A DNA stretch of 64,000 bases from Osmia lignaria lignaria (GCF_051020975.1 NC_135040.1:613501-677500); one strand, 5' to 3'; positions 1 to 11,332 are shown, counted from the first letter of the stretch. The notes: a model not told the origin generated them from the letters alone. Numbers and translations: made by a program.

Positions 1-357
1 TCTAATGTAAAACCACTCTCATCTGCGTTATAGATGTTATCTTCACCAAAGTTCGTTATTAACTGCTTTATATCATTTACAAATACGGTACTTGTTGTTT
101 CTATTTCTTCAACGTTTACATAAGTTGATTGCGTGATAAATTTTGTTATCTTACGCGACACAATGCCATTATTCTTTTTAAAATTCCAAACCCACCACTT
201 TCCTCCTTTGAATGAACGGTAGTTAATTTCATCTTTTGCCTCCAAAACCCAACGCCGAATGTCAGTATCATAAATTATCATCTTTTCATCATTACTAATT
301 TTAAATTTGTCGAACATATATTCTGCAATAAAAGTTGCCTTATGTAACTGTTGGAAT
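1..357 (-). pseudogene. CENPB-type HTH / DDE_1 transposase fragment (pogo/Tigger group)
   Basis: A minus-strand frame stays open from about 357 to the window edge, so the rest of the element lies outside. It reads a DNA-binding segment (KGGKWWVWNFKK, then VSRKITKFIT) followed by the start of the catalytic domain with NADESGF, which holds the first catalytic Asp of the pogo/Tigger DDE family. The family cuts and pastes DNA at TA sites. The layout resembles the intact transposase at 51877-53574 (HTH, basic RK-T motif, then N-D), but the sequence is clearly different, so this is another lineage. No start codon or 5' end is visible. Confidence 0.7.
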
Positions 358-943
358 GTTTATTTTTTAAAGAATATCTTTTATTCACACAAAACACAGT
401 GATAATTCGTACAGTACAAATAAAAAGTAGAATGACTAAATAGCTAACATTATGAAATATAAGTGACGTTAAAAATAAATGGAATACTAGGAAAAACTAT
501 TGACTGCATTCTAGAGTGGTTCTTTTATGACTGAACAGTTTCTTCCCTACCTTTCTGCCCTTTCTCGGTCCTTGACATTCAGGGAAAGTGCCATAAGAAC
601 TGCAGGTCAGTTTCCTTGCCATTCCCTTCCTTACTATGGCAGTATCTGCTTGAGTATTTGTGGGTGTATACAAATATATGCAGACATAAGCATGTGTGAA
701 TCGTTGTAATTTCCAACAGTAACGTTCCACCTTTCTTCACAGTAGCTTCCCAACTATAGAGTTGAGATAGAGATTTTACTTTCTTAAATTGATGTTGTAC
801 ACTTTTCAGAGAATGATGTATTCGTTTCCCATTTGTCCAGAACTCCACGGTTCTTGTTTTATATTCTAAATCCACAGATTCTCTTTCTTCAGATGTACAC
901 AGTTCACTTTCACGAATATTTTTCTGTTCACAACTTGATATCG
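358..943. other. AT-rich stretch without a recognisable gene
   Basis: Open frames on both strands are short and overlap one another. None shows a family signature I can defend. It separates two transposase relics. Confidence 0.5.
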
Positions 944-1225
944 ATTCGGATTATCAAATCATGGCTCCAAAGTAAAGGGTTTAATGTTTTAGAATGGCCA
1001 CCTCAGTCTCCAGACTTAAACCTAATCGAAAATTTTTGGAGTCAATTAAAAAAAGACGTTGCTGATTTCCGAGAGACAAATTCTAACTTGTCTTTATTAT
1101 GGGAAAATGTATTGAAAAAGTGGAATGAAATTACAACTCAACAATGTAAAAAACTGGTTGAAAGTATGGCCAGGAGAATTAAAGACACAGCAGATTATAA
1201 ATTTATACCACATATGCATACCTAA
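944..1225 (+). pseudogene. Tc1-like transposase, C-terminal fragment
   Basis: The frame reads RIIKSWL, then WPPQSPDLNLIENFW, which is the block around the catalytic Glu of Tc1-family DD34E transposases, and ends with the usual helical tail (KKWNEITTQQC to a stop at 1223-1225). The frame extends upstream to 833 but stops resembling the family before RIIKSWL. The first two Asp blocks, including the DNDPKH region, are missing, so this is a 5'-truncated inactive relic. It differs from the Tc1 relics at 6123 and 42207. Confidence 0.85.
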
Positions 1226-2264
1226 CATACACGTGAAATATAATTGCACCAATCATGTTACTAGTACCGGAAATTAATTTACATTCATTATATTTTTTAC
1301 CATCTGTATCACATATTAATACATAGATATGTGCTAATATAATTTTTATTAATATTGTAAGCTTTAAATAACTGTATTAATGCCTAGTATACATGGTAAA
1401 CGCTAGATATCGTAATGGATATTAACCGTACATCCGTATCTGGTATGACCGCGACCCAGCGTATGTGTGCGATGCATATATAATTTTAAAATATGCAAAA
1501 ATGTAAGAGGCAAACATAGCACATAATACGTCAATGGATTCAGAAATAAAATTCTTTTTTGTTATTATGTAAATTGTGATTACTTTAAAAATAATGTTAT
1601 AAACAAATTTTTTGTTATAAACGAATTATTCTTTACAAAATTTATGACCAGCTGATATATGTTCATAAAAAACCATGAAACTTTTCCTTCGAAAGTTTTC
1701 TTCTATCTATGATAGTTTCCGAGATACCCTATTGTAGCCGAAACTTTAGGGGGTCGTTTCACCCCCTAAATATGAAAACGGACAAATATACAAAAATACG
1801 TATACCTTATTTTTCGGTCTTTTAAAACATATCCAAAAATCAAAACAATCGGAGGCGGACACTTAAAAACCCTTCCTTGTAAATCACGTTATTGATCAAA
1901 TTCAGTATTCTATTTACTATTTAATTATTGTTCTAATAAATAATATTTCCGATATGTTTTGCATTTTTTTTATTAAGTTAAACTTAAATTATTGATCAAT
2001 GCATTTCTAAAGATCTATAATTAGTCACTACATTTTGATTGAATAAAAAGTATAACGATGGAAAGTATTTGATCAATTTCGTGAGTCACTGTATAGTTCC
2101 ATTTGAAAAACGAAAATTGACCATTATATCTTTTAAACTAATAATGAAAAAAAATTTTCATTCATGTCAAAACATAGACCCCATTTTACCGTACAATTTC
2201 CATATAAACAATTTTTCGTGTCATCAATAGTTACGAAATAAAACGGCTGTCAAACTTCAGCGTG
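1226..2264. other. Non-coding repeat debris
   Basis: AT-rich DNA with no gene. Around 1680-1870 is a block with a GGGGGTCG...CACCCCCT inverted motif and the phrase 'TTTCCGAGAT'. Similar motifs recur near 21300, 22100 and 42060-42140, suggesting remnants of one or more dispersed families. Confidence 0.45.
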
Positions 2265-2520
2265 GACACCCTGTATAAGTTTAACGCTACGAGGAGAACT
2301 GTTTATGTCTCCTTTGAGTTCCTTTTTTATAAGGCGAGTTTTCTAGGTAATAGGATAGAGGGAGGGGTTTTTGAGATATGGGGGAGGTGGTCCAGCTGTA
2401 AGGAAAAGGGAATCGGACGTTGTGCGAGGAATTTCTTAATAAGGGCCTGATGTCGGAAACCTAAATATTGGAAAGGGCCTTGTAGGGAATATTGGGAAAA
2501 AGGTCCTGGTATTTAAAGAT
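2265..2520 (+). repeat. Dispersed repeat shared with 29065-29456
   Basis: Runs of sequence match the insert at 29065-29456 in the same orientation: a Pu-rich segment around GGTGGTC, then GAAAGGGCCTTGTAGGGA. The second copy interrupts a gypsy frame between short direct repeats, so both are probably copies of one mobile sequence, perhaps a solo LTR. Ends are not resolved here. Confidence 0.5.
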
Positions 2521-2522
2521 TA

Positions 2523-2742
2523 AAAAAAATAATTTTTAACAAAAAACAAATCCGACTTCAAAATGCACTAAAAAGTGTCAAATAATTTCTATTTCATTTA
2601 TACCAATATTCCATATCTATTAATAATATCTACTTAATCGTTAAACAGGATACCAAATACATTTCAACCTTTTCGGACGCGGCGCAAAATTAAAAACTTT
2701 TCTTCTACTAGGAAGATCCTAGGTCAGGCGTCGGCAACCTGT
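2523..2742. repeat. Half copy of fold-back MITE family A
   Basis: Matches one arm of the full fold-back copies at 24722-25146 and 45520-45944, from AATAATTTTTAAC through TTTTCGGACGCGGCGC to GTCGGCAACCT. The opposite arm is missing, so only half of the palindrome is present. Confidence 0.75.
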
Positions 2743-2841
2743 GACAAATGATCCATTTGATAATTTCAAGTAAACAATATTCAACGGGAATCAACGTACC
2801 CATTGCGGATTAACTATACTGCAGTTCACGCGAGACCATAC

Positions 2842-4473
2842 TTAACTTGCGCAGGTTACTAGGTCTAGGGACATTTTTAATAGCGTTTCTCCTTTTCTCT
2901 TTGTGCAGTCTTTATTCCACAATTTCTTGTACCCTAGTTCCATTTTCATTACCTTTACCACTTTCTTGAGTACCATCCCGTTGATCTTGTGTACCATTTC
3001 TTCCATCATTTCGTTTGGATCCTTCCTTTCGAATTCAATTTGTTCCACTTCCTCCTGGTAGTGTCTCTTTCCTTCCTCCGTCCAAAGCCGTCTCTCCTTC
3101 CATATCTCTTCTTTTTGCTTCTCTACGCTGGTTTCTCCATAAATTTCTTATTTTAGTGGTAAATGATCTGACTCTATCCTATCTTCTATCCTGAAACTTC
3201 TGATGACTTCTTTAATTGCTGGGTCTATCAATACATAATCGATTACTGAGTTTCCTTTGCCTCCAATGAAAGTATATTCACCTTCTTCGTCTCCTTCAAA
3301 ATTACCGTTCATTATTTCCCATCTATTGTCTTCTACCATTTCTATTAGCCTGGTTCCTTCTATGTTTTTTATTTTATCTCTCGATTTTTTCGGTTCTTTG
3401 TCCTTCCTATCCTCATTGCTCCTTCTAAAATGATCTTTCTAAACCTATTCTTGCATTGAAATCCCCACCGATTATTAGTCTTTCTTCTTTCATATCTCCG
3501 ATTGCATTTTCTATATTCTCTCCCGTCTTTTTCATGTCTCTGTTGTATACCGTGATTATTCCCCATATATTACCTTGTATCTCAATCTTCCTTTCTTGTA
3601 TGTCTGAATTTTCCTCCTGCGTATCTCTTTCTGTTATCTTTTTCTTCACTCCTGTTATGATGCCTCCGCTCGCTCTACCTTTGTTCTTCTCTTTTTTTGC
3701 CAATTGACATTTCCAGTTGAAACTGTTCAGCAACCTGTTCTGTAACCTATTCCATCGTTTCTCGTCTGCCTAAGTTTCAGTTAGTCCTACGAAATCGTAT
3801 GTCTCCACGTATTCCCAAAATTGCTTGTCTTTATTGTACAGACCTGCGAAGTTCCAGAAACCTATCGATAATATCTTATTCTTTACCTGCTGCTTGGTTT
3901 GTACCTTCCGTTTTCTTTTCTCTTTCTTTTTATTATTGTAATTTCCCTCTCCTCCCCTGTTCGTTTTTCCAAACGCGGGAGGAGTGGTACTTAGAACCTT
4001 ATCTTCTGTCGTGGTCCCTTTTCGCTCATCGAACATTGTCGGCTCCAAAATTTTGCCTCTTCAAGTCCTACTCCCTCTTTCCATTTGAAAATCCTGTCGT
4101 TTATCCTTACCTTTCTGCATCCTATTTTCACATGTGCTCCCTACTCTTTCTACGCTTTCGCAATTCCTAAGATTGCCTTCTGAGTTTCTCTTTCGTTTTT
4201 TGTTAAATCATTATCAATGTATATTTTCTTACCTTTCAATTTGCCCTTTGTCATCATTATCTCCTTTTTCTGTTGCCAGTTTCTTAACTTTGCTATCAAA
4301 ATACTCCCTCCCTCTCCCTTTCTCGTCCAGAAAGCATCCTCTATTTCCACCTCCACCTGCAAATTTTCTGATATTACCTTTTCTGCTGCATCTTTCTGCT
4401 GGATTGACTGATTTTGTTTCACTTCTCTCCGACACGTACTGTCTCTATAACTATCGTCACGTGACGAGGTCAC
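2842..4473 (-). pseudogene. Non-LTR retrotransposon (LINE) fragment: ORF2 N-terminus and endonuclease
   Basis: Reading right to left, frames cover a charged lead segment (ends LTKNERETQKAILG), the start of an APE-type endonuclease (ILSIGFWNFAGLYNK, then GLTET), the middle (IIGGDFNARIG), and the end with IDYVLID and SDHLPL. These are the N, D and H catalytic blocks of a LINE endonuclease, which nicks the target to prime reverse transcription. The frame is broken by several frameshifts and stops. After the endonuclease a short basic segment ends at 2842 and no reverse transcriptase follows, so the 3' half is lost. The wording of the endonuclease resembles LINEs I know from ant genomes; that is inference. 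Confidence 0.8.
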
Positions 4474-4572
4474 GTAAAAACAAGACCCTTTTAAACAAAA
4501 CTATTTCTAATTATTACATCATATGTGTTTTAACAAAACTTTTCATTTGAATAGTCGAACAATGCTACATTA

Positions 4573-4932
4573 ATTGCAAAAATCTTACGCTTTTCCTAAG
4601 AAATACTTGCCAGTGGCATTGACACTCATTCCTTCTACAACGTTTCCCTTAAATGTAGGAGTAGCTGTTTCCGTTGATCGTCAATTAGTCGTCCCTGCAT
4701 CCAACTTGCCATCCTTGGACTTCAACATAACCCTTAATTCTTCTCTTAATGATGAATAACTGCTGACCAAAGATTGAAGAGATCTCCCTCCTACTGCACG
4801 ATTCTTGTCGCTCTTTAAGTGCTCGAAGAATGCGTCGTCGAATTTCCTTTTCAACTTCCCACTGAAGCAGGGGATTGAGCTTAACTGGCTATATGAAGAA
4901 GTTAGTAATCCTGTTTGGTTGGATTGCGACAT
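4573..4932 (-). pseudogene. Unrecognised reading frame, possibly a protein fragment
   Basis: A minus-strand frame starts at ATG 4930-4932 with a Ser/Thr-rich N-terminus (MSQSNQTGLLTSS), then a charged helical segment (KLKRKFDDAFFEHLK) and REELRVMLKSKDGK. A stop lies near 4681, but the same frame reads on plausibly (VNATGKYFLGKA) to 4573. The composition looks more protein-like than nearby noise. I do not recognise a family. It lies just upstream of the LINE fragment on the same strand and could be part of another element. Confidence 0.3.
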
Positions 4933-5060
4933 CTTCGAGTAGAATTTCTGTTGAACTGGTTTACGTTACCAGAGTACCATCCGTATTGGCTTTTTTGAAA
5001 ACAGTGCCCATCTGTTCACGCGTATCCCATGTAGCCTGGTCTGTTATTTGAGCCAATATA

Positions 5061-6016
5061 CAGTAAAACCTGGATAAATTCAACCAAGATTGGGACCCAG
5101 TGGTTGCGTTTACCTAAGCACGGTATCGAATCTCGGATGACACGCGACGACCAGCCAAGCGTGAACGTAGAAAGGAACAGACAGTGGTGGAGAAAGAGAG
5201 GTCTGATAATCAAAGGAAAGAGCCGAAACGTATCGGTGTGACTAATACTAATTGAATCAAAAAACTTTTTTATTTTTCACTTTTTTTTAGTGAAACTTTT
5301 ACTAGCGCATTGGTGAGATTTTTGCGATTAAAGTGGTACCAAACACGAGATAGTTTCAATTATAATTACTTACTAAAATTGATGTTAAAAGTTGGCGAAA
5401 AGCAAGAGAGATCGAAATCAAAACCAGTCGCGGTGTCGGCTTTGGTTTCAAAGGTTTCATTTATCCTAGCGAGGTGTCGATTCTGGGCATTTAATGTTTC
5501 ATTTATTCAAGCGAGGAGTCGATTCCGGGCATTTAATGTTTCATTTATTCAAGCAAGGAGTCGATTCCGGGCATTTAATGTTTCATTTATCCAAGCGAGG
5601 TGTCGATTCTGAATCCGTACACATGTTTTCTATTCAGCCGACATGCCGATTCTGTGTCCGTACACATCTTTTGTATTCAGCCGACATCATTTATATTCAG
5701 TCGTGGTGTCAATTCCATGTTGTTTATTCTATTACTATTGTTTATAAATATAATTCAACCTATATCGAGTTTGGTATCATTTTAATCAGAAAAATCTCAC
5801 AAATGCGTTAGTAAAAGTTTCATTGAGAAAAGGTTAAAAATAAAAAGGTTTTATTGTTGAATTAGTATTAGTCACACCAATATTACGGTAGGATCATATT
5901 ACACGGTTTCCTGGTCGAGCGGCTCGGTTCGCCTAGGGGGATCCCCCCAAGTGGAGGGGATAGCGATGTTTCACTTATCGAAGCATTCTTTCGTTGAATT
6001 TATCCAGGTTTTACTG
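5061..6016. mobile_element. Pogo-type MITE, 956 bp, TA target duplication (copy 1)
   Basis: Ends are CAGTAAAACCTGGATAAATT at 5061 and its reverse complement ending at 6016, flanked by TA on both sides (5059-5060, 6017-6018). CAGT plus a TA target fits the pogo/Tigger group. A second inverted pair lies inside (GTGTGACTAATACTAATT near 5237 and its complement near 5860), so the arms extend over about 200 bp. The middle holds a 42-bp tandem array. No transposase is encoded; open frames inside are by-products of the array. Copy 2 is at 44215-45128. Confidence 0.9.
5457..5625 (+). repeat. 42-bp tandem repeat inside the MITE
   Basis: Four units of about 42 bp with the core AAGCGAGGTGTCGATTC followed by GGGCATTTAATG, then two diverged units built on GCCGACATGCCGATTC. 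The core resembles the MITE's own subterminal sequence (copy 2 reads CGAAGCGAGGTGTCGAATC next to its left end), so terminal-type sequence is repeated internally. Confidence 0.85.
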
Positions 6017-6042
6017 TACCTAAGTCCACCTTGTAGGTTCCA

Positions 6043-6112
6043 AATTAACTATTATAATATTAAACTGAAACTAAAATTAACTATTATAAAATTAAACTAA
6101 AACTAAAACTAA
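6043..6112. repeat. Short AT-rich tandem repeat
   Basis: Two to three imperfect units of AAATTAACTATTATAA plus AATTAAACT, about 30 bp each, between the MITE and the Tc1 relic. Confidence 0.7.
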
Positions 6113-6122
6113 CACTACGAAA

Positions 6123-6780
6123 CTAAATATAAATTCTAATTTGATATTTAGTTGGATTCCCTTGATTTTTTTGAACTTCTATTAATCTATTTCTCATAGA
6201 CCCGACTAACTTATTCGTCACATCATTTGAGATGTTTTCCCATTCTGTTAAGAGAATAGTTTTCAATTGTTCCTTATTAGAGATGTGGTGCTGCCGAATC
6301 TCAAGTTCTAACTCGTGCCACAGGTGCTCGATGACAGTTAAGTGTGGTGATTGTGGTGATGGTTCTAGCACCTTGGGACAATTGTAGAGTAGCCATTCTC
6401 TCACAATTGCTGCTTTATGTTTGGGATCGTTGTCCTGATACATATGGAATGTATTCAAAATCCCTAATTTTTCGGCACTTTGTTTGAAATTGCTTTTCAA
6501 AATGTCTAAGTATTGCCACTTATCCATGTTGCCCTCGATGATGTGTAGGTTGCCAACGCCGGATGCTGCCATGCACCCCCATGCCATAACAGATCCATTG
6601 CCGTGTTTAAATGTTGGTTTTATGTTTCTTAATTCCAACTCTTCATTCGGTTTTCGCCAAACCAGGACCGTTCCATTCGTCTCATTCACTGTAAATTTGC
6701 TCCCGTCCGTAAATATAACGTTTTTCCAAAGGGGAAAATCTTTATTTATATAATTTTGAACGAACTCCAGTCGTTTGCGG
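6123..6780 (-). pseudogene. Tc1-like transposase, catalytic half
   Basis: The minus frame opens at about 6780 and stops at 6123. It reads FTDGSKF with the first catalytic Asp, then GSVMAWGCM, YQDNDPKHKA with the second Asp, and SPQSPHLTVIEHLWHELE with the Glu, followed by a C-terminal helical tail. The family is a DD34E cut-and-paste transposase acting in the nucleus. All three catalytic residues are present, although the usual SPDLNP reads SPHLTV. The N-terminal paired-type DNA-binding half is missing because the frame is cut at about 6781 by the start of the LTR-like DNA that follows. The relic is therefore inactive. Confidence 0.9.
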
Positions 6781-7410
6781 GTGTTACGTTGCGCGTGCGA
6801 CGGCGCAACGTAAAAAGGAAAGATAAAAATTGGAGGATATAGGGTGGTTAAATTTCAATTACTTGGTTGGAATTCAACCCCCAATACCTACTTTCCTATT
6901 TTAGCGCTTGGTATCGCGGTTGGTATCGCTGCCACCAGTCTCGAGCGTGTTAACGCTCTCGACAAATTAAAAGATGAAAGACAAAATTAATAAGATGTTA
7001 GATTAGAGATTATTAGCCCTTCGTTGGGTTCGTTCAACGCTTAGGTCCCGTACGGGTCCCTCCTTGAATCTGCGTATGTTGGTAGGCGTGTTTTAGCTGA
7101 AATGTGTGAGGTGTGTTCGAAATAAATTGAAACTGTTTAACTAAATGGAACTGGTTTAAATGTGAGTGAAAAATACTGTGAAATGCCAAAGTTAAGAATA
7201 ATTTAGAAATTCCGTTAAATTGAAAATTACCAGTTTTGCAAAAATGTGTACAAGTGTAAAGATGCTTAAAATTAATTAACAAAATAGGATTGTATAAAGC
7301 GCTCTGATATCACAACTGAAACCGACGAGTATATTACCGGACACGTATAAATGATTATCACAATTTCGCTTTCCAGGTTTAACTATAAAATCGGCGGTTT
7401 CCGCCCGCGG

Positions 7411-7610
7411 TACACCCTAGCCTGAGAAATTCTCGTAACTCTCGAAAGAGCTGGACCAAGGTGCCCTTTTGATGACGGAAAAGAAATTAGAATTGCGAGA
7501 TTGTAACAAACAAAAGATATTAATACTGAAATCAGTCGATACCTGGTACGGTGGAACGATCTGACCTGAGAAATTCTCGTAACCCCGAAGGGCTGGACCA
7601 GATCGCCCGT
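7411..7610. other. Two related multi-stem hairpin modules
   Basis: Module 1 spans 7413-7463: outer stem CACC/GGTG, small hairpin GAGA-AAT-TCTC, then CTC-GAAA-GAG. Module 2 spans 7557-7605: outer stem CGATCT/AGATCG, the same GAGAAATTCTC, then CCC-CGAA-GGG. Spacing and the joining segment CTGGACC are conserved while two of three stems change sequence but still pair. Confidence 0.7.
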
Positions 7611-9164
7611 TTTGCCAATTAATGAACGTCGTGATCGAAAAATGTAATTGAAACGACTTACCGTTACGCTGTATAATACGAAACAAGATTATAATATTCG
7701 CTTGCTAATATCTGTGTGTGTTCGCTTGATGATCTGGAACACCAAAGAAACGGTAAGATGTTGATCACTGCACTTGTCGCGGCGGAAACGAATTAAAACG
7801 GACGAGTACGTCGACGAGAGACAAACGAATAACGAATTACGAACTACGATTTATTACGGAACAATCAATATATAATTTACGCGGAGTGAAGTTAATACGA
7901 GAAACTGCACGAGCAAACGGTTTAAAACAGAAAGAAATGATAGAAATTTAGGTAGAGGGAAGATTTAACGTGCGCGTCTGTGAGTCCTTGTTAAGAATCG
8001 GATTATTTCAACTACCACGGCACTCTGCCCCGCTACGCGGAGGACTTTACCGCAGAGGAAATCTATCACGAAATTCCGAACAACTCTGGCTCCCGATCAC
8101 GTACTTACGATTGATCGATCAAGAGTGACAAATTTCGTGCGCGATCGATGGCCGAAGGGCCCGTCGCGCGAACATCGTCCTTGGAGGGGACGGTTTGGCG
8201 AATCGTAGCCCGTTTTCGGAAGTGTCGCGTGCCCGGTGATTGGCTAAGACGCACGAGCTAGACGAAGATCTTTCATCCCCTTTCTTTGGTGTTCCTTCCT
8301 TTTCTAGTTCGTCGCCATGACAGTTCCAACGGTTTTCAGAAACTACGCAGTATTTCTCTTTATATGTATAATTAATTAATTGCATTTAATCGAGGTATAA
8401 CCATTGATCTGATTGAATTGTAGAATGAAATTTGAAATTGAAATATAGGTTTGATAAGGAAACCGTCATCCGTATATCATGATCAAAATTATACATTTTC
8501 CTGATTTGCATAAAGATAGTCTAATTTAATATGTTTAAAAGCGGACAATGCGCTTACGGTGGTTGTAATGCCGTGGCGAATTATGCATTTTACAACAATC
8601 TATCGCATATTAAACTATCGCCTTGATGAATTCGGCATTTCGCATTCTATGAATTTTAAACAATTCTAAATCTGGCGAACGTTCCTTCGAGAACGTTCCT
8701 TTGTTCAAAATTTGTCGTTATCGCTAGGCAGTTCTTAGGATTTCGGCACAATAGTGTTTATTGCTTCGAACGACCCTTGATTTTCGAACGGCGGTCGAAC
8801 GTTCGCGACGTTCGCTTTCGTAAGGGTTCTCAATTCTTACTTTCATTGTTTAAATTCGTTTTCATCCATCCACTCTCTTATACTATCATTACAATCAGGT
8901 AATGATGATCCTTGTTGGACCGGCTGACGCTTTGTGCAATAGGGAAAGAAAGGGTTCTCCAACAAAAGAATTATTACGGTTTTCCCGCTTCTACGCAGTT
9001 AGCGAGGGAAATTCCCGCTGGTGTTATGCTACGGGTCTCTCTCGCTCTCGAGTTAACCCGAGTTTTTGCGCGTTATTACTGTATTCTATAGCTATTACTA
9101 TGGCTGGCGACGATAGTTTCAAGATGGGTCACGTAAACTGTTGAAAAGAATTAAGCTCAAACTC

Positions 9165-9222
9165 TTCCTTGTACACCCTTTACATGAGAGGTTCTCGTAA
9201 CCGAAAAGGGCTTGATAAGGAA
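9165..9222. other. Third hairpin module of the same type
   Basis: Outer stem TTCCTT (9165-9170) with AAGGAA (9217-9222), next stem CCCTT/AAGGG, small hairpin GAGA-GGT-TCTC, then GTAACC-GAAAA-GGG. It has the same order of parts as the modules at 7411-7610, with the outer stem and hairpin loop changed. Confidence 0.65.
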
Positions 9223-9264
9223 CGCAAGGCGGATAAATTTCAAATTTTCCGCCGGGACGTAACA

Positions 9265-9476
9265 TTATCATTAAGTATACATAAAAATAAGATGTATACT
9301 ACCGGTTTTCTGATTATGTATTGTTCTAATTATTGATAGCTCCCAACATTTTGTTAATTGAAAAGCCGCGTGGTTATAGGTTTATGATGGATATGGAAAG
9401 CATATTCATATTTTACCTTAATTGTAGTGCTGTTATCAGTAGTGCACAACTTACTTTTATGTATACTTAATGATAA
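9265..9476. mobile_element. Small MITE with 22-bp inverted ends
   Basis: TTATCATTAAGTATACATAA at 9265 is repeated in inverse at about 9452-9476, enclosing some 160 bp of non-coding DNA. It abuts the CA end of the preceding LTR-like region. The superfamily is not determined. Confidence 0.65.
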
Positions 9477-9571
9477 AATATTTTAAAACCATTTTTCATA
9501 CATTACTAAATGATTATTGTGTATTCTTATGTAATTAATAATTTAAAAAAAATATGATTTTATGAAAAAAA

Positions 9572-9662
9572 AAATTGGACCTTCATGGGGGCGCGAACCT
9601 GCGACAAAAAAGTTTCCAGAAGTTCCGCAGTCGTAGACCTTACCCATTCACCCACCATGATC
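9572..9662 (-). other. tRNA-like sequence (SINE head or tRNA pseudogene)
   Basis: On the minus strand an A-box-like TGGGTGAATGGGTAAGG is followed about 40 nt later by a B-box-like GGTTCGCGCCCC and a 3' acceptor-like end, then a T-rich stretch that could end Pol III transcription. The acceptor and T stems do not pair as in a working tRNA. A different tRNA-like unit with the same layout sits in the pogo-like transposon (18101-18173). Confidence 0.5.
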
Positions 9663-10966
9663 CTTGAAAAAATTTCTAATATTTCGGAAGATAAGATCGT
9701 AATTTTCAATTATCTACAATAACTTTACTCTCTCCATTCAAAAATATAAAAAATCACAAAATCCACTAACTATATAAAGGAAATGTAAAAATTGAAGGTA
9801 TTTCTCAAGTTATCGCATAAAATATGCCGAAAATGACGGTTTTTGATTTTTGTAAGTACGATGCACCACACCTAAAAATCTGAAAAAAATTGGAGATAAT
9901 AGTCATGCTAATATCTAACTACTGTGAAAGTAAAAATCTAGTCGCTCGAAAGCTTCTACCCGAAATCTCAATTATTCGACTTTTTTTTGCGTTTTTGATT
10001 TTTCACGCCTGGGATTTACAACCGAAAAATCTGAAAAAATTCACAATCATAAAGAAACATGTCTAGAATATTTTAGAATTTTTGCAGATTTCTTGCGTAT
10101 TGTTAAATAGGAGAAATGTGGCAAAAACTACTTTTTCTTTCTTACCCTGTAACTACCCTCCCGATTGAGGTACAGGGTTGAAACTTGGTGTAGCATGGTT
10201 TTTTGGGATAAGCTATCGAATGGTACATTGCGAAGTAAAATCCGCTCAAGGGCACTTTTGACCATGTTATGCTGCTATACCCTTTGTGATTGTGAATTTT
10301 TAATAGCTATGAAAATACTTGTAAGATTTAAAACGAAAAACGTGGGGCGCAAGATAATAGTAAGGAGTGTAGGAAGTAGCTGCCGTTGAGAAAACTCACT
10401 CAACAGTTCATATCATTTGCAGTGCAATGAAATTGTTAGTATCTTAGGTGAATTATTCATGCATCAATTATCTATTGCATGTTTTCTAGGTTATTAAAGC
10501 TATGGTAGATAATAATACGAGACCTGTACATTTTTTTTATTTCTTTACTAAAACAATTGTTCATCAATCGAGATCAAGCGGCCATCTTTTTTTTAAAAGA
10601 AAGTTTGAACATTAATAAACTAGTTTCTGCTTAATTTAGTTGCGATAAATTGCGATCTTATGAGTTATCATGATTTGTTTATTAACCGCCCGGTTAATGG
10701 TGCAATACGTTTATGACATAGAACGTCGAGTATGGCGCTTTACCGGTACCGGATTCTTATTCTTTCAGTTTAGAGGTCTTAACAATTCGATGATTGATAT
10801 GTTTATATAATTGATGGTACATTTCTTGCACGGAATTCTTTCTCACCTGAGGCACACGTACTGACCAGTCAAGTTATAAAAGTATTTAGCACTTCTTTTT
10901 GCAGCTGTTCACAGAAACTCCCTTTCTTCTTCCACTCAAATTTTTAGTGGAGGAAAGTTAGATACG
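9663..10966. other. AT-rich stretch without a supported gene
   Basis: No domain, tRNA or clear inverted repeat stands out. A 74-codon frame at 10165-10389 has no recognisable signature. Confidence 0.5.
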
Positions 10967-11092
10967 CACAGTGGTGAATTTGCCCGAAATCGTGGACAAA
11001 ATTAATATTTTAAAATGTGAGGTAAATTAATGAAATAAATTACAATATTACAATTGTAGAAGGATAATAATATACTTTTTTAATGAAAAATA

Positions 11093-11157
11093 TAAAGAAG
11101 AGGAGGAAGAAGAAGTAGAAAAAGAAGAAGAGGAAGAAGAAGAAGTAGAAGAAGATG
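11093..11157 (+). repeat. GAA/GAG-rich simple repeat
   Basis: A run of GAAGAGGAGGAAGAAGAAG type sequence. Any frame through it is low-complexity. Confidence 0.9.
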
Positions 11158-11332
11158 AACAGAAAAGTAACTTAGAATAATTTATGTTGTAGCCATAGTT
11201 AATCGAAAATACAAGGAAATCTGTTGGAAAGATAGGATTTATTTTAGGAGAGGTTACAAGGTGTAGGATACAGTTTTCCTTTTTATTTATTCGTACAGAA
11301 CATTTTACAAAGAGCGCCATGTCTATACTTTT

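Larger units (their letters stand above)
6782..9264. other. Non-coding LTR-like region rich in hairpins
   Basis: It cuts into the Tc1 relic, starts TGTTACGTTGCGC and ends GGGACGTAACA, so it begins TG and ends CA with short inverted termini, as LTRs do. No matching target duplication was found, so it may be more than one piece. A related start (TGTTACGTTACG...GGCGGCGTAACG) occurs at 25371-25415. Inside are two near-identical hairpin modules (7411-7610) and a third (9165-9222), plus ACGTTCC/GAACGTT stems near 8680. I see no protein-coding signature; frames at 8119-8385 and 8902-9144 have no recognisable domain. Confidence 0.45.

Noticed and set aside
497..875. Overlapping minus-strand frames (77 and 98 codons)
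   Set aside because: A short ATVKKGG-like string hints at a Tc1 protein, but the surrounding blocks do not follow and orientation conflicts with the clear Tc1 relic beside it.
3799..4550. Plus-strand Ser/Phe/Leu-rich frames
   Set aside because: They are antisense to the LINE endonuclease and reflect its Lys/Glu-rich codons.
5457..5625. CRISPR-like spaced repeats
   Set aside because: Whole 42-bp units repeat with no unique spacers, and the setting is a eukaryotic MITE.
5310..5811. Frames with a 14-residue repeat
   Set aside because: The repeat is the 42-bp array of the MITE read as protein; no start, domain or conservation supports a product.
8119..9144. Stop-poor frames in LTR-like DNA
   Set aside because: GC-rich hairpin DNA is short of stops; no recognisable domain and both strands are equally open.
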